Source: Gordonia sp. KTR9 (GTDB lineage: Bacteria; Actinomycetota; Actinomycetes; Mycobacteriales; Mycobacteriaceae). Taken from it: a stretch of 64,000 nt of DNA. Below the pieces are notes generated by a model. The model searched no databases. It was not told the DNA's origin and worked only from the letters and a program-made list of their open reading frames with translations. Positions within the stretch are counted from its first letter, which is position 1; each line of letters begins with the position of its first letter. The stretch spans positions 3,038,001 to 3,102,000 of the forward strand of contig NC_018581.1 in assembly GCF_000143885.2 (NCBI RefSeq). Reading direction: 5' to 3'. Positions 9,411 through 17,927 of the stretch are shown piece by piece. The translations under genes were made by a program, and so were the position numbers.

Positions 9411-10715
9411 GTGACGAGACGACCGGCAACCGACCGTCCGCTGTTCCGGACCGCGGGCATCCTGGCCGACCGCATCGGCACCTCGGTCCGGCACCGCACC
9501 GCCGATTCCCGGCTCGGCCGCGCGATGGGCACCGGCGAGGTGATCTATCTGGTGGCCCCGGCCGGTCATCCGAACTACGGCGACGAACTCATCGCCCGGA
9601 CGTGGCTGCGACATCTGGCTCGGGTGCGCCCGAACGCCACGGTCGTGCTGGACTGCCACAGCCCCGGTACGGCCACGACGCTGCTGCACGACGCTCATCC
9701 GAACATGCTCGTCGTCGACACACTGTGGCAGTTGACCACCTACGCGGCGGACGCCGAACAGCAGGACCCCTGGGAATGGGTGTCGTCCGCTGCGCTCGAC
9801 GCCGGTCTCGCGCCGCGCGTGACCGCGGGTATCGACCTCCTGCACTCGGCGACCACCATTCACCTACTCGGTGGCGGTTACCTCAACACCGTGTGGCCGC
9901 ACCACGTTTCGTTGTTCGTCGCCGCCGCCGCAGTGGCCCGGCGATCCGGCGCCCGACTCGCCGCGACCGGTCAGGGACTCGTTCCCGCACTGCAGGGCCG
10001 GGCTCGGGCCGCGCTGACCGAGGCGTTCGCCGCATTCGACATCGTGGACGTGCGCGACACCGCGTCGGTAGACGTACTCGACGGCGCCGTCGCGGCACGG
10101 CATTCCGGTGACGATGCATGGCTGGCTCTGCACCGGCCCCGACCTCCGCTGTACCGCACCGACCCGCCGGCCGAACGGGGTGTCGTACTCTGCCTCCAAT
10201 CCGATCTCACCGAGCGTTTCGTCGGGCCACGGGCGACCGGCGTCGAGGCCCTGGCCGATTTCGTGCACGCGACCCTCGACGCCTGGGACGTGCCCGGATC
10301 GGAGGTCACCGTCGTCGAAGGAATCCCGGGGCACGACAACGAGGTTCCCTACCTCCTCGGTCCGCGCCTGGCCGGCGCCACCGTCCTCAACTTCCGCGAC
10401 GTGTGGAGTGGCGGGTTGCCCGCCGGGCATCGAAACACGTGGATCAGTACCCGGTTCCACCCGCATCTCATGGCCGCGGCCGCGGGCGATCCCGGGGTCG
10501 CGGTCGTGGCGATGCCGGGGTACTACTCCACCAAACACCGGTCCCTGATCGAGGCCGGCTCGGACTGGACCGTCGTGGATTCCGGTACGTCTGTACCGGA
10601 CCGACCGGACGGACGCGGCTTCGACGCGGTCGCGCGGGAGCGGGCGGTCGCGGCCAAACTCGCCACGGCCATCGACATCTACCCCGTCCCGCCGATGCTG
10701 GCACACCGCATGTGA
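9411..10715 (+). CDS. Polysaccharide pyruvyl transferase family protein
   Basis: The 434-residue protein has the family's nucleotide-sugar-like fold signatures: PAGHPNYGDELIARTWLRHL near residue 50, HLLGGGYLN near 145, AATGQGLVPA near 183, and ISTRFHPHLMAAAAGDPGVA near residue 345 with the conserved Arg and His. The family adds pyruvate ketals to cell-surface polysaccharides using phosphoenolpyruvate. No glycan biosynthesis genes are adjacent, so the acceptor is unknown. The GTG at 9411 is chosen from the promoter spacing; an upstream ATG at 9381 is also open. Confidence 0.75.
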   Translation: MTRRPATDRPLFRTAGILADRIGTSVRHRTADSRLGRAMGTGEVIYLVAPAGHPNYGDELIARTWLRHLARVRPNATVVLDCHSPGTATTLLHDAHPNMLVVDTLWQLTTYAADAEQQDPWEWVSSAALDAGLAPRVTAGIDLLHSATTIHLLGGGYLNTVWPHHVSLFVAAAAVARRSGARLAATGQGLVPALQGRARAALTEAFAAFDIVDVRDTASVDVLDGAVAARHSGDDAWLALHRPRPPLYRTDPPAERGVVLCLQSDLTERFVGPRATGVEALADFVHATLDAWDVPGSEVTVVEGIPGHDNEVPYLLGPRLAGATVLNFRDVWSGGLPAGHRNTWISTRFHPHLMAAAAGDPGVAVVAMPGYYSTKHRSLIEAGSDWTVVDSGTSVPDRPDGRGFDAVARERAVAAKLATAIDIYPVPPMLAHRM

Positions 10716-10775
10716 CTCCTCGCCGGAACCTCTGCGGCTTTTGTCTCAATCCACCTCGCCGCGCCGGTCTGCCGC

Positions 10776-10781
10776 TACAGT
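10776..10781 (+). promoter_or_regulatory. Leaderless-type -10 hexamer for the serine-hydrolase gene
   Basis: TACAGT is followed by 6 bases and the ATG at 10788. Confidence 0.5.
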
Positions 10782-10787
10782 GAGCGG

Positions 10788-11990
10788 ATGAGCCGAAAGC
10801 CTCTGCGCGCCACCGTCCTCCTCCGTATGACGACGCTCGGTGCGGTGGCCGCACTCGGCCTCGTCGCGTGCTCGCCCTCGGAGACGGCGTCGGGTACGGG
10901 ATCGTCGGCACCGGCGTCCGGTTCGGGACAGCCGACCTCGGTGCCCGCAGACACTGCTGCGGCATTCCAGAAGGCGGTCGACGACACGCGCGCCGCCGGC
11001 GACCTCCCCGGCGTCATCGCCCGGGTCATCTCGCCGGCCGGAACCTGGACGGGGACATCGGGTGTGCGGGCGGCCGGCGGGAACGAGCCCATCGAACCCG
11101 CGGACCATACGCGGATCGGTTCACTCACCAAGACGATGACCGCGACGCTCCTGCTCCAACTCGTGCAGGAGGGCCGGGTCTCCCTCGACGATCCGATCGA
11201 CAAGTATGTCCCGGACGCACCCAACGGCACCGCGACGCTGCGGCAGGTCGCCGACATGACCAGCGGCATACCGTCGTACACCGCCTCCGAGGGCTTCGAC
11301 CGCAGGTTCTTCGCCGATCCCGAAAGCGTGTGGAGCCCCACCGAACTCGTGGACACCGCGAAGGCGCTGCCACCGAGCTTCCCGCCGGGGCAGGGCTGGC
11401 AGTACTCGAACACGAACTACGTCCTGCTGGGTCTGGTCATCGAGAAGGTGCTCGCCAAACCCATCGGCGAGATCTTCGCCGACCGGATCTTCACGCCGCT
11501 CGGAATGGACGAGTCCTCATGGCCCGGCGGGTCCGTCGAGATCCCCGACCCACACCTGAACGGACTCACCGATCAGGGTCAATCCGACGGGAAGACGGTC
11601 GATTCCACTCGCTGGAATCCATCCTTCGCCTCCACCGCGGGCGCCGTGATATCGACGATCGACGACCTGCAGACCTGGGGCGAAGCGCTGTTCACCGGAC
11701 AGGGTGTCCTGGATCCGGCGACTCAGCAGCTCCGCCGGGATTCGATTCTCACCTCGCCGCCGCCCAACACCGCCACCTCCGGATATGGCATCGGTATCGG
11801 GAACCGCGACGGATGGTGGGGCCACGACGGCGATTTCCCGGGATACAACACCTCACTGTTCCATGACTACGAGTCGGACACGACGATCATCATCGTGATC
11901 AACACCGACGATGCCGTCACCGTCGACGGCAAGTCCATGGCCCCGGTCTACGCGGTCCAGGCGGGCCTCGTCGCCGCACTACCCGACTGA
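10788..11990 (+). CDS. Beta-lactamase-family serine hydrolase lipoprotein
   Basis: The 400-residue product begins with a basic n-region, a hydrophobic stretch and a lipobox LVAC near residue 28, so it is probably a cell-envelope lipoprotein. It has the class C beta-lactamase/DD-peptidase catalytic set: SLTK near residue 112, YSNTNY near 205 (Tyr-x-Asn), and GHDGDFPGY near 345 in the position of the third motif. The family covers DD-carboxypeptidases, esterases and true beta-lactamases; which applies cannot be told. An Ala/Ser/Gly-rich linker follows the lipidated Cys. It is transcribed alone from its own leaderless-type promoter. Confidence 0.87.
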   Translation: MSRKPLRATVLLRMTTLGAVAALGLVACSPSETASGTGSSAPASGSGQPTSVPADTAAAFQKAVDDTRAAGDLPGVIARVISPAGTWTGTSGVRAAGGNEPIEPADHTRIGSLTKTMTATLLLQLVQEGRVSLDDPIDKYVPDAPNGTATLRQVADMTSGIPSYTASEGFDRRFFADPESVWSPTELVDTAKALPPSFPPGQGWQYSNTNYVLLGLVIEKVLAKPIGEIFADRIFTPLGMDESSWPGGSVEIPDPHLNGLTDQGQSDGKTVDSTRWNPSFASTAGAVISTIDDLQTWGEALFTGQGVLDPATQQLRRDSILTSPPPNTATSGYGIGIGNRDGWWGHDGDFPGYNTSLFHDYESDTTIIIVINTDDAVTVDGKSMAPVYAVQAGLVAALPD

Positions 11991-12044
11991 GTCCGGCACC
12001 TCACCCGAATCGGAACGGGGCCCACTCCGACACCGGTCCCCGCG

Positions 12045-12050
12045 TAAAGT
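12045..12050 (+). promoter_or_regulatory. Leaderless-type -10 hexamer for the PPOX/F420 gene
   Basis: TAAAGT is followed by 7 bases and the ATG at 12058. Confidence 0.5.
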
Positions 12051-12057
12051 CGGCGGC

Positions 12058-12543
12058 ATGGCCAGAACAGTCGCGAAAGCCGATGTCGTCGACCGTGCCG
12101 GACTGCTCGAGTTCATCCGGCCGCGTCACCACATGATCCTCAGCACCGTCCGATCCAGCGGCAGTCCGCAGATGTCGCCGGTCACCGGCGGGGTCGACGA
12201 ACAGGGTCGCATCGTCATCTCGACCTACCCCGGTCGTGCCAAGGCCGCGAACCTCCGGCACACCCCCGTCGCGACAGTCGTGGTGCTCTCCGACGACTTC
12301 AACGGCGCCTGGGTCCAGGTCGACGGCGACGCCGAGGTGCTCGACATGCCCGAGGCCGAAGATGCACTCGTCGACTACTTCCGCAGCATCTCCGGTGAGC
12401 ATCCGGATTGGGACGAGTACCGCGCCGCGATGCGGACCCAGGGCAAGTCGCTGATCCGCATCACGCCGACGAGTTGGGGCCCGGTCGCCACCGGCGGATT
12501 CCCCGCCGACGTCGCCGCACGACTCGACGCCGACGATCGATGA
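12058..12543 (+). CDS. PPOX-class F420-dependent oxidoreductase
   Basis: The 161-residue protein has the split-barrel flavin/F420-binding pattern of the pyridoxamine-phosphate-oxidase-like superfamily: a helix ending IRPRHHMILSTV, strand SPQMSPVTGGVDEQGRIVIS, then KAANLRHTPVATVVVL. F420-dependent members are abundant in mycolic-acid actinobacteria and reduce diverse substrates. It lies 34 bases upstream of a drug-exporter-like ABC pair and may be co-transcribed with it. Confidence 0.8.
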   Translation: MARTVAKADVVDRAGLLEFIRPRHHMILSTVRSSGSPQMSPVTGGVDEQGRIVISTYPGRAKAANLRHTPVATVVVLSDDFNGAWVQVDGDAEVLDMPEAEDALVDYFRSISGEHPDWDEYRAAMRTQGKSLIRITPTSWGPVATGGFPADVAARLDADDR

Positions 12544-12577
12544 TCGACGCACGCGGCACGACGACGGACCCGATCGG

Positions 12578-13546
12578 TTGACCGCCGCCGCCGACATCGA
12601 GATCCGCGGACTCACGAAAAGCTATGGCGAGCACCGTGTTCTCGACGGCATCGATCTGCACGTTCCCGCGGGCGGCGTGACCGCGCTCCTGGGCCCCAAC
12701 GGTTCCGGGAAGACGACGACCGTCGGCATCGCCTCGACCCTGTTCCCCGCCGACTCGGGAACGGTGACCATCGGCGGCTTCGACACGGTCACGCAGACCC
12801 GGTCGGTCAGAGCGATCATCGGCGTCACCGGCCAGTCGGTCGCCGTCGACGATCTGTTCAGCGGGCGAGACAACCTCGCTCTCATCGCCGACCTTCGCCG
12901 GCTGGGCCGGCGCAGCGGGCGGGCACGGACGCAGGAGTTGATCGAACAATTCGACCTCGTGGAGGCCGCCGACCGCCCGGTGTCGACGTACTCCGGCGGA
13001 ATGCGCCGGCGGCTCGATCTCGCGATGACGCTCGTGGCGATCCCGCGCGTCATCTTCCTCGACGAACCGACCACAGGACTCGACCCCAGGAGTCGTCGGA
13101 TGCTGTGGGAGACCATCTCCCGGCTCGCCGCCGACGGCGTCACGATCTTCCTGACCACGCAGTACCTCGAGGAGGCCGACCACCTCGCCGACCGCATCGC
13201 CGTCCTCGACCACGGACACATCGTGGCCGAGGGAACAGCTGCGGAGTTGAAGAGCCGGGTTCACGCCTCCGAGGTGCGCCTGACGTTCGCCGACCGCGAC
13301 TCGTTCGACGCGGCGGCCTCGCTGCTCCCGGATGCGCGTCGCGTCACCGACTCACGGCGCCTCGACATCGCGACAGACGACACCGTCGCCACGATCCGGA
13401 CCACTCTGAACCGGCTCGAGACCGCAGGGGTCCCGGTCGCCGACGTGAGCGTCCATGCGCCGACACTCGACGACGTGTTCTTCGCCCTCACGGGCAACCC
13501 GGCTCCCGAGGTCCCCGACCCGGATCAGTCCGGAGCGGGATCATGA
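12578..13546 (+). CDS. ABC transporter ATP-binding protein, DrrA type
   Basis: The 322-residue ATPase has Walker A GPNGSGKTTT near residue 38, signature YSGGMRRRLDLAM near 138, Walker B VIFLDEPTTGLDP near 160 and the switch segment FLTTQYLEEADHLADRI, where Gln replaces the usual His as in DrrA-type exporters. The C-terminal 90 residues are the DrrA-specific extension. It would energise export of a hydrophobic compound with the permease encoded next. The start is a TTG at 12578, the first codon that keeps the N-terminal strand; its stop overlaps the permease start (ATGA). Confidence 0.85.
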   Translation: MTAAADIEIRGLTKSYGEHRVLDGIDLHVPAGGVTALLGPNGSGKTTTVGIASTLFPADSGTVTIGGFDTVTQTRSVRAIIGVTGQSVAVDDLFSGRDNLALIADLRRLGRRSGRARTQELIEQFDLVEAADRPVSTYSGGMRRRLDLAMTLVAIPRVIFLDEPTTGLDPRSRRMLWETISRLAADGVTIFLTTQYLEEADHLADRIAVLDHGHIVAEGTAAELKSRVHASEVRLTFADRDSFDAAASLLPDARRVTDSRRLDIATDDTVATIRTTLNRLETAGVPVADVSVHAPTLDDVFFALTGNPAPEVPDPDQSGAGS

Positions 13547-14346
13547 CGGCCCTGACCCACACGGTGTCGGATTCGCGGGTCATGATCCGCCGCAACGTTC
13601 GTCGGCTCCTCCGGTTCCCGGCACTCACCGTGATGCTGGTCGGAATCCCGGTCGTTTTCCTGCTGCTCTTCGTCTTCGTGTTCGGCGGGCAGCTCGGCGC
13701 CGGGATGACCACGCAATCCGGTGACAGCGGGCGGGCCGCCTACCTCGACTACGTGGTGCCCGGGATCGTGCTGGTCACCGTCGCGTCAGCGGTGCAGGGT
13801 ACCGCCATCGTCGTGGCGATGGACATGACCGCGGGAATCATCAACCGATTCCGCACGATGGACATCGCCCGCTCCGCGGTCCTGACCGGTCACGTGGTGG
13901 CCAGCCTGCTCCAGGCACTGTTCAGCATCGTCGTCGTCCTCGCCGTTGCGGTCGCGATCGGGTTCCGACCGACGGCCGGTCCTCTCGACTGGCTGGGCGC
14001 GTTCGGGGTGACCAGCGTGTTCGCGATCGCATTGATCTGGCTGTCGGTCTATCTCGGACTGGCGGCGAAAAGCGTGGAGACGGCCAGCAACACACCGATG
14101 TTCCTCACGATCCTGCCTTTTCTCAGCACAGGTTTCGTCCCGGCCGAGTCGCTGCCCGCCGGGCTGAGGCAGTTCGCGGAGTATCAGCCCTTCACACCCG
14201 TCATCGAGGTCCTGCGCGGTACCCTCACCGACGCCACGGTCCCTGCCGGGAGCGTGATCGCGGCACTCGCCTGGAGTGTTGCCATCGGCGGGGCCTCGTA
14301 CTTCCTCGCGCTCCGAACCTATGAGCGGCGGCGCATTCCCGGATAG
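13543..14346 (+). CDS. ABC-2 type exporter permease, DrrB type
   Basis: The 267-residue membrane protein has about six hydrophobic segments (the first at residues 28-47) and the ABC-2 pattern DYVVPGIVLVTVASAVQGTA and GRLR-like FRTMDIARSAVLTGHV. It ends in an Arg-rich tail. The ATG overlaps the ATPase stop by 4 bases, so the pair is translationally coupled and forms a DrrAB-like drug or lipid exporter in the cytoplasmic membrane. The substrate is unknown. Confidence 0.85.
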   Translation: MTALTHTVSDSRVMIRRNVRRLLRFPALTVMLVGIPVVFLLLFVFVFGGQLGAGMTTQSGDSGRAAYLDYVVPGIVLVTVASAVQGTAIVVAMDMTAGIINRFRTMDIARSAVLTGHVVASLLQALFSIVVVLAVAVAIGFRPTAGPLDWLGAFGVTSVFAIALIWLSVYLGLAAKSVETASNTPMFLTILPFLSTGFVPAESLPAGLRQFAEYQPFTPVIEVLRGTLTDATVPAGSVIAALAWSVAIGGASYFLALRTYERRRIPG

Positions 14347-14349
14347 GGT
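14344..14349 (+). promoter_or_regulatory. Leaderless-type -10 hexamer for the GyrI-like gene
   Basis: TAGGGT overlaps the permease stop codon and is followed by 7 bases and the GTG at 14357, so this gene can be expressed independently of the exporter. Confidence 0.5.
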
Positions 14350-14356
14350 CGTCGGC

Positions 14357-14998
14357 GTGCCCGAGAAGGTCGATTTCAAGAAGACATTCGACACGTACAA
14401 GGCCCATCGGGGCCGGATACGTGTGCTCGAGGTACCCCTGATGCGCTACCTCATGATCGACGGGTCGGGAGACCCGAACACCACGCCGCAGTTCGTGGCG
14501 ACCATCGAGACGCTCTACCCGGTCGCGTACACCCTGAAGTTCGCGAGCCGAGGCGAGCTGGGCCGCGACTACGTCGTCCCCCCGCTCGAGGGTCTCTGGT
14601 GGGCCGAGGACATGAGCGCTTTCACCGGTGCTCGCGACAAGGGCCGCTGGAGTTGGACTCTCATGCTGATGATCCCGGACTGGATCGACGACGGACTGCT
14701 CGACGCCGCCGTCCTGCGGGTCGGCTCGAAGAAACCACCGCCGCGCCTCGACGGCCTCCGCATCGCATCCCTGGACGAGGGCCTGTGCGTCCAGACGCTT
14801 CACCACGGTTCGTTCGACGACGAGGGCCCGGTGCTGGCAGAGATGCACGAGCGGTTCATACCCGACAACGGTTTGACCATGCGGGGCCATCACCACGAGA
14901 TCTATTTCAGCGACTTCCGCCGGGTCGCGCCGGACAGACTCCGGACGCTGTTGCGCCAGCCGGTGGAACCCGCGACACCGGCCACCGGGATTTCGTAG
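14357..14998 (+). CDS. GyrI-like small-molecule-binding domain protein
   Basis: The 213-residue protein opens with VDFKKTFDTYKAHRG, has LMRYLMIDGSGDPNTTPQF near residue 25, PPLEGLWWAEDM near 75 and MRGHHHEIYFSDFRR near 175, the pattern of GyrI/SOUL-like multidrug-binding domains. Such stand-alone proteins bind or hydrolyse amphipathic small molecules. Its position behind a drug exporter suggests a role as sensor or sink for the same compound, which is inference. The 3' stop lies inside an inverted repeat shared with the convergent gene. Confidence 0.75.
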   Translation: MPEKVDFKKTFDTYKAHRGRIRVLEVPLMRYLMIDGSGDPNTTPQFVATIETLYPVAYTLKFASRGELGRDYVVPPLEGLWWAEDMSAFTGARDKGRWSWTLMLMIPDWIDDGLLDAAVLRVGSKKPPPRLDGLRIASLDEGLCVQTLHHGSFDDEGPVLAEMHERFIPDNGLTMRGHHHEIYFSDFRRVAPDRLRTLLRQPVEPATPATGIS

Positions 14999-15031
14999 CG
15001 AAAGACGGTATATAGCACGCACTTTCGCTAC
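14995..15031. terminator. Bidirectional hairpin between convergent genes
   Basis: GTAGCGAAAG at 14995-15004 and CTTTCGCTAC at 15022-15031 form a perfect 10-base inverted repeat with a 17-base AT-rich loop. The TAG stops of both convergent genes are inside the two arms. It probably terminates transcription from both sides. Confidence 0.6.
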
Positions 15032-16059
15032 ACATCGCCCCCGGCCGGCGCCCAGCCGAGTGCCGGCCCGAGCCGTCCGGCGAGATCACCCACGATCTGC
15101 AGGTAATCGGGTTCATCGAAGGAGAACGGCAACGCGAAGGCCACCTCCGTGGCGCGTTGGAATCCCGCGTGATCATAGAGCTTCTCGGCGAGCTCGTCGG
15201 ACGGCCCGACGTGGTCCGGCGAGAACAGCAGGCCACGCGGACCCTGCGGGGTGAGCGTGCGCTCGTATCGGCTGTCGGCATAGGCCCGGTATTTCCGGAC
15301 CTGGCTCGGGGTTGCCGAGTCCGTGGGGATGACCACCAGTCCCTGGGAGACCCGCGCACGGTCGGGATCGATGTGATTGGCGCGGTAGGCGTCGATGTGT
15401 TCGGCCTGAATGGTGGCGAAGTCTCGCGACCGTGTTCCCTCGATGGTCACCACCGAGGAGGTCAGGTAGTTGAGCCCCTGCCGGCCCGCCCAGATCGCCG
15501 AGCTGAGTCCGCCTCCGTACCAGACCCGATCGGCCAGGCCGGGTGAGTGCGGTTGCACTCGCCGCGAGAAGGTCTCGATCCCGACGGTCCCCTCGAAGTC
15601 GCTGACCGGTTCACCGCGCAGGCCGTCCAGCAGCCGCACCACCCGGTCCTTCGAGAAGTTCTCCAGCGCATGGGTTTCGGGATACATCGAAGTCTTGTAG
15701 TCGTCGTAGCGCATCGGGACGCCCACGGACACACCTGGATTGAGACGTCCGTCGCTGAGGATGTCGACGGTCGCCAGATCCTCGGCCAGGCGCAGCGGGT
15801 TCTCCATACCGAGTGGGATCACCGCGGTGCCCAGCTCGATGCGGCTGGTCCGCACCGCGGCGGCCGCCAGCACTGCCACGGGTGAGGAGATGCCGTACTG
15901 GAAGTGGCGGTTGCGCACCCACACGCTGTCGAAGCCGAGTTGTACGGCGAGCTCGATCATCCGCAGCGTTTCGAGGTGGCCGGGGCGAGGGTTGTCGCCG
16001 TCGAAGCGTCCGATGGTCAGGAATCCGAGCTTACGGAGGGGTTCACCGCGTCGAGGCAT
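15028..16059 (-). CDS. LLM-class flavin/F420-dependent oxidoreductase
   Basis: The 343-residue protein is luciferase-like: KLGFLTIGRFDG at the first strand, LGFDSVWVRNRHFQYG near 40, SRIELGTAVIPLGMENPLRL near 72, and GRLNPGVSVGVP near 103. These enzymes use FMNH2 or F420 for oxidation or reduction of small molecules. The C-terminal half has an unusual SSAIWAGRQGLNYLTSSVV segment that matches the FAD/F420 phosphate-binding region. Substrate is unknown. No strong ribosome binding site precedes the ATG at 16059. Confidence 0.8.
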   Translation of the reverse strand: MPRRGEPLRKLGFLTIGRFDGDNPRPGHLETLRMIELAVQLGFDSVWVRNRHFQYGISSPVAVLAAAAVRTSRIELGTAVIPLGMENPLRLAEDLATVDILSDGRLNPGVSVGVPMRYDDYKTSMYPETHALENFSKDRVVRLLDGLRGEPVSDFEGTVGIETFSRRVQPHSPGLADRVWYGGGLSSAIWAGRQGLNYLTSSVVTIEGTRSRDFATIQAEHIDAYRANHIDPDRARVSQGLVVIPTDSATPSQVRKYRAYADSRYERTLTPQGPRGLLFSPDHVGPSDELAEKLYDHAGFQRATEVAFALPFSFDEPDYLQIVGDLAGRLGPALGWAPAGGDV

Positions 16060-16151
16060 GCGTCGATTCTCACACCGCCACGAGCCGGACGACGCCCAAG
16101 AGGATCGGAGTGAGCCGAACTCCGTGGCGCCGGCGGTACCCGACTCGCGTC

Positions 16152-16157
16152 TATAGT
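16152..16157 (+). promoter_or_regulatory. Probable -10 element of the poxB-like gene
   Basis: TATAGT lies 33 bases before the ATG at 16191, giving a predicted leader of about 27 bases with only a weak purine-rich ribosome binding site. Confidence 0.35.
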
Positions 16158-16190
16158 CGGGTCACACCGACCCCGACCGAACGGATCGCC

Positions 16191-17927
16191 ATGTCGACCA
16201 CAGTCGCGGAGAGGATCGTCGAGGAGCTCGACCGTGCGGGAGTGCGGCGCGTCCACGGGCTACCAGGCGATTCGCTCAACGGTTTCGCCGATGCCCTGCG
16301 CAGGAACGACACCATCTCGTGGCGGCATGTCCGGCACGAGGAGTCGGCGGCCTTCGCCGCGTCCGCGGAAGCCGCCCTCACCGGTGAACTCGCGGTGTGC
16401 GTGGGAAGTTGCGGGCCCGGCAATCTGCATCTGATCAACGGACTGTTCGACGCACACCGCAGTCGTGTTCCGGTCCTCGCGATCGCCGCGCACATCCCCG
16501 CGACCGAGATCGGCACCGGCTACTTCCAGGAAACGCACCCCGAGCAGCTGTTCCGGGAATGCAGTGCCTTCTGCGAGATGGTCAGCACTCCCGAGCAGAT
16601 GCCGCGCCTGCTCGACATCGCGCTGCGCACCGCCGTCGAGAAGCAGGACGTCGCGGTGCTCGTCATCCCGGGCGAGACCTTCCTCGCGCCGTGCCCGAAG
16701 CGACGAGCGGGCGCCCCCATCCGCCACATCCCGCGCGTCACACGTCCCACCGACGGCGAGATCGCGCGTGCCGCTGCCACTCTCAATGCCGCCGAGCGGG
16801 TGACCATTCTCGCCGGCGCCGGGGTGAAGGATTCCCACGACGAGGTCGTCGAGCTGGCGCGGGTCCTGCAGGCCCCCATCGTGCATGCGCTGCGCGGCAA
16901 GGAGTTCATCGAGTACGACAACCCTTACGACGTGGGAATGACCGGGCTGCTGGGCTTCTCGTCGGGGTATCGCGCGATCGAGAAGTGCGACACCCTGCTC
17001 ATGCTCGGCACCGACTTCCCGTACGAACAGTTCTATCCCTCGAAGGCGACGATCATCCAGGTCGACATCCGCGGTGAGCAGATCGGCCGACGCTGTCCCG
17101 TCGACCTGCCACTCGTCGGTGACGTCGGCGACACCGTCCGAGCGCTTCTGCCGTCGATCACCACCGGCCGCGACTCCGAACACCTGTCGACCTCGCTGGC
17201 CCACTACGCCACGGCGCGGCGCCGCCTCGACGACCTCGCCGACAACGACCGCAATCGGGCACCGATCCACCCGCAGTACCTGGCCCGCCTGATCAGCGAG
17301 AAGGCCAGTGACGACGCAGTGTTCATCCCCGACGTCGGTTCACCGGTGGTCTGGGCGGCTCGCTACCTCGCGATGAACGGGGCCCGCCGCCTGATCGGTT
17401 CGTTCACCCATGGCTCGATGGCCAACGCGGTGTCCCAGGCCATCGGTGCGCAGACCGCCTTTCCCGACCGCCAGGTCATCGCGCTCGCCGGCGACGGCGG
17501 GCTGGCGATGCTGCTCGGCGAGTTGCTCACCATCACGCAGAACCGGCTGCCGGTGAAGATCGTCGTCTTCGACAACTCGTCCCTGAACTTCGTCGAGGTC
17601 GAGATGAAGGCCGCCGGATTCGTCAATTACGGAACCGATCTGGAGAACCCGGACTTCGCCGCGCTGGCGGAGTCGGTCGGCATCCGAGGCCGCCGGGTCG
17701 AGCAGCCCGACGATCTCGCCGACGCGGTCGACGAGTTCCTCGCCCACGACGGTCCGGCCCTGCTCGACGTCGTCACCGCCCGGCAGGAGCTGTCCATTCC
17801 GCCGGCGATCACCGCCGCCCAGGCGAAGGGGTTCACGCTGTACGCCCTGCGAACCGTGCTGTCGGGACGTGGCGACGAACTGGTCGACCTCGCCGAGACC
17901 AACCTGTTCCGACGTCTGTTCGACTAG
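16191..17927 (+). CDS. poxB: ThDP-dependent pyruvate oxidase/dehydrogenase (PoxB-like)
   Basis: The 578-residue protein has the three-domain layout of ThDP enzymes. The catalytic Glu lies in VRHEESAAFAASAEAA near residue 50, the Rossmann-like middle domain contains VTILAGAGVKDSH near 206, and the ThDP site is LAGDGGLAMLLGELLTITQN near 435 followed by VVFDNSSLNFVEVE. Length and the C-terminal region fit PoxB, which decarboxylates pyruvate to acetate and passes electrons to quinone through FAD at the membrane. A related acetolactate synthase or benzoylformate decarboxylase is less likely. Its TAG lies on a CTAG shared with the stop of the convergent gene. Confidence 0.82.
   Translation: MSTTVAERIVEELDRAGVRRVHGLPGDSLNGFADALRRNDTISWRHVRHEESAAFAASAEAALTGELAVCVGSCGPGNLHLINGLFDAHRSRVPVLAIAAHIPATEIGTGYFQETHPEQLFRECSAFCEMVSTPEQMPRLLDIALRTAVEKQDVAVLVIPGETFLAPCPKRRAGAPIRHIPRVTRPTDGEIARAAATLNAAERVTILAGAGVKDSHDEVVELARVLQAPIVHALRGKEFIEYDNPYDVGMTGLLGFSSGYRAIEKCDTLLMLGTDFPYEQFYPSKATIIQVDIRGEQIGRRCPVDLPLVGDVGDTVRALLPSITTGRDSEHLSTSLAHYATARRRLDDLADNDRNRAPIHPQYLARLISEKASDDAVFIPDVGSPVVWAARYLAMNGARRLIGSFTHGSMANAVSQAIGAQTAFPDRQVIALAGDGGLAMLLGELLTITQNRLPVKIVVFDNSSLNFVEVEMKAAGFVNYGTDLENPDFAALAESVGIRGRRVEQPDDLADAVDEFLAHDGPALLDVVTARQELSIPPAITAAQAKGFTLYALRTVLSGRGDELVDLAETNLFRRLFD

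Noticed and set aside
16191..17927. Reading the ThDP enzyme as an ObaH-like arylpyruvate decarboxylase belonging to the nitroaryl pathway
   Set aside because: Its motifs and length fit PoxB, and it is 7 kb away with unrelated genes and own promoter between.
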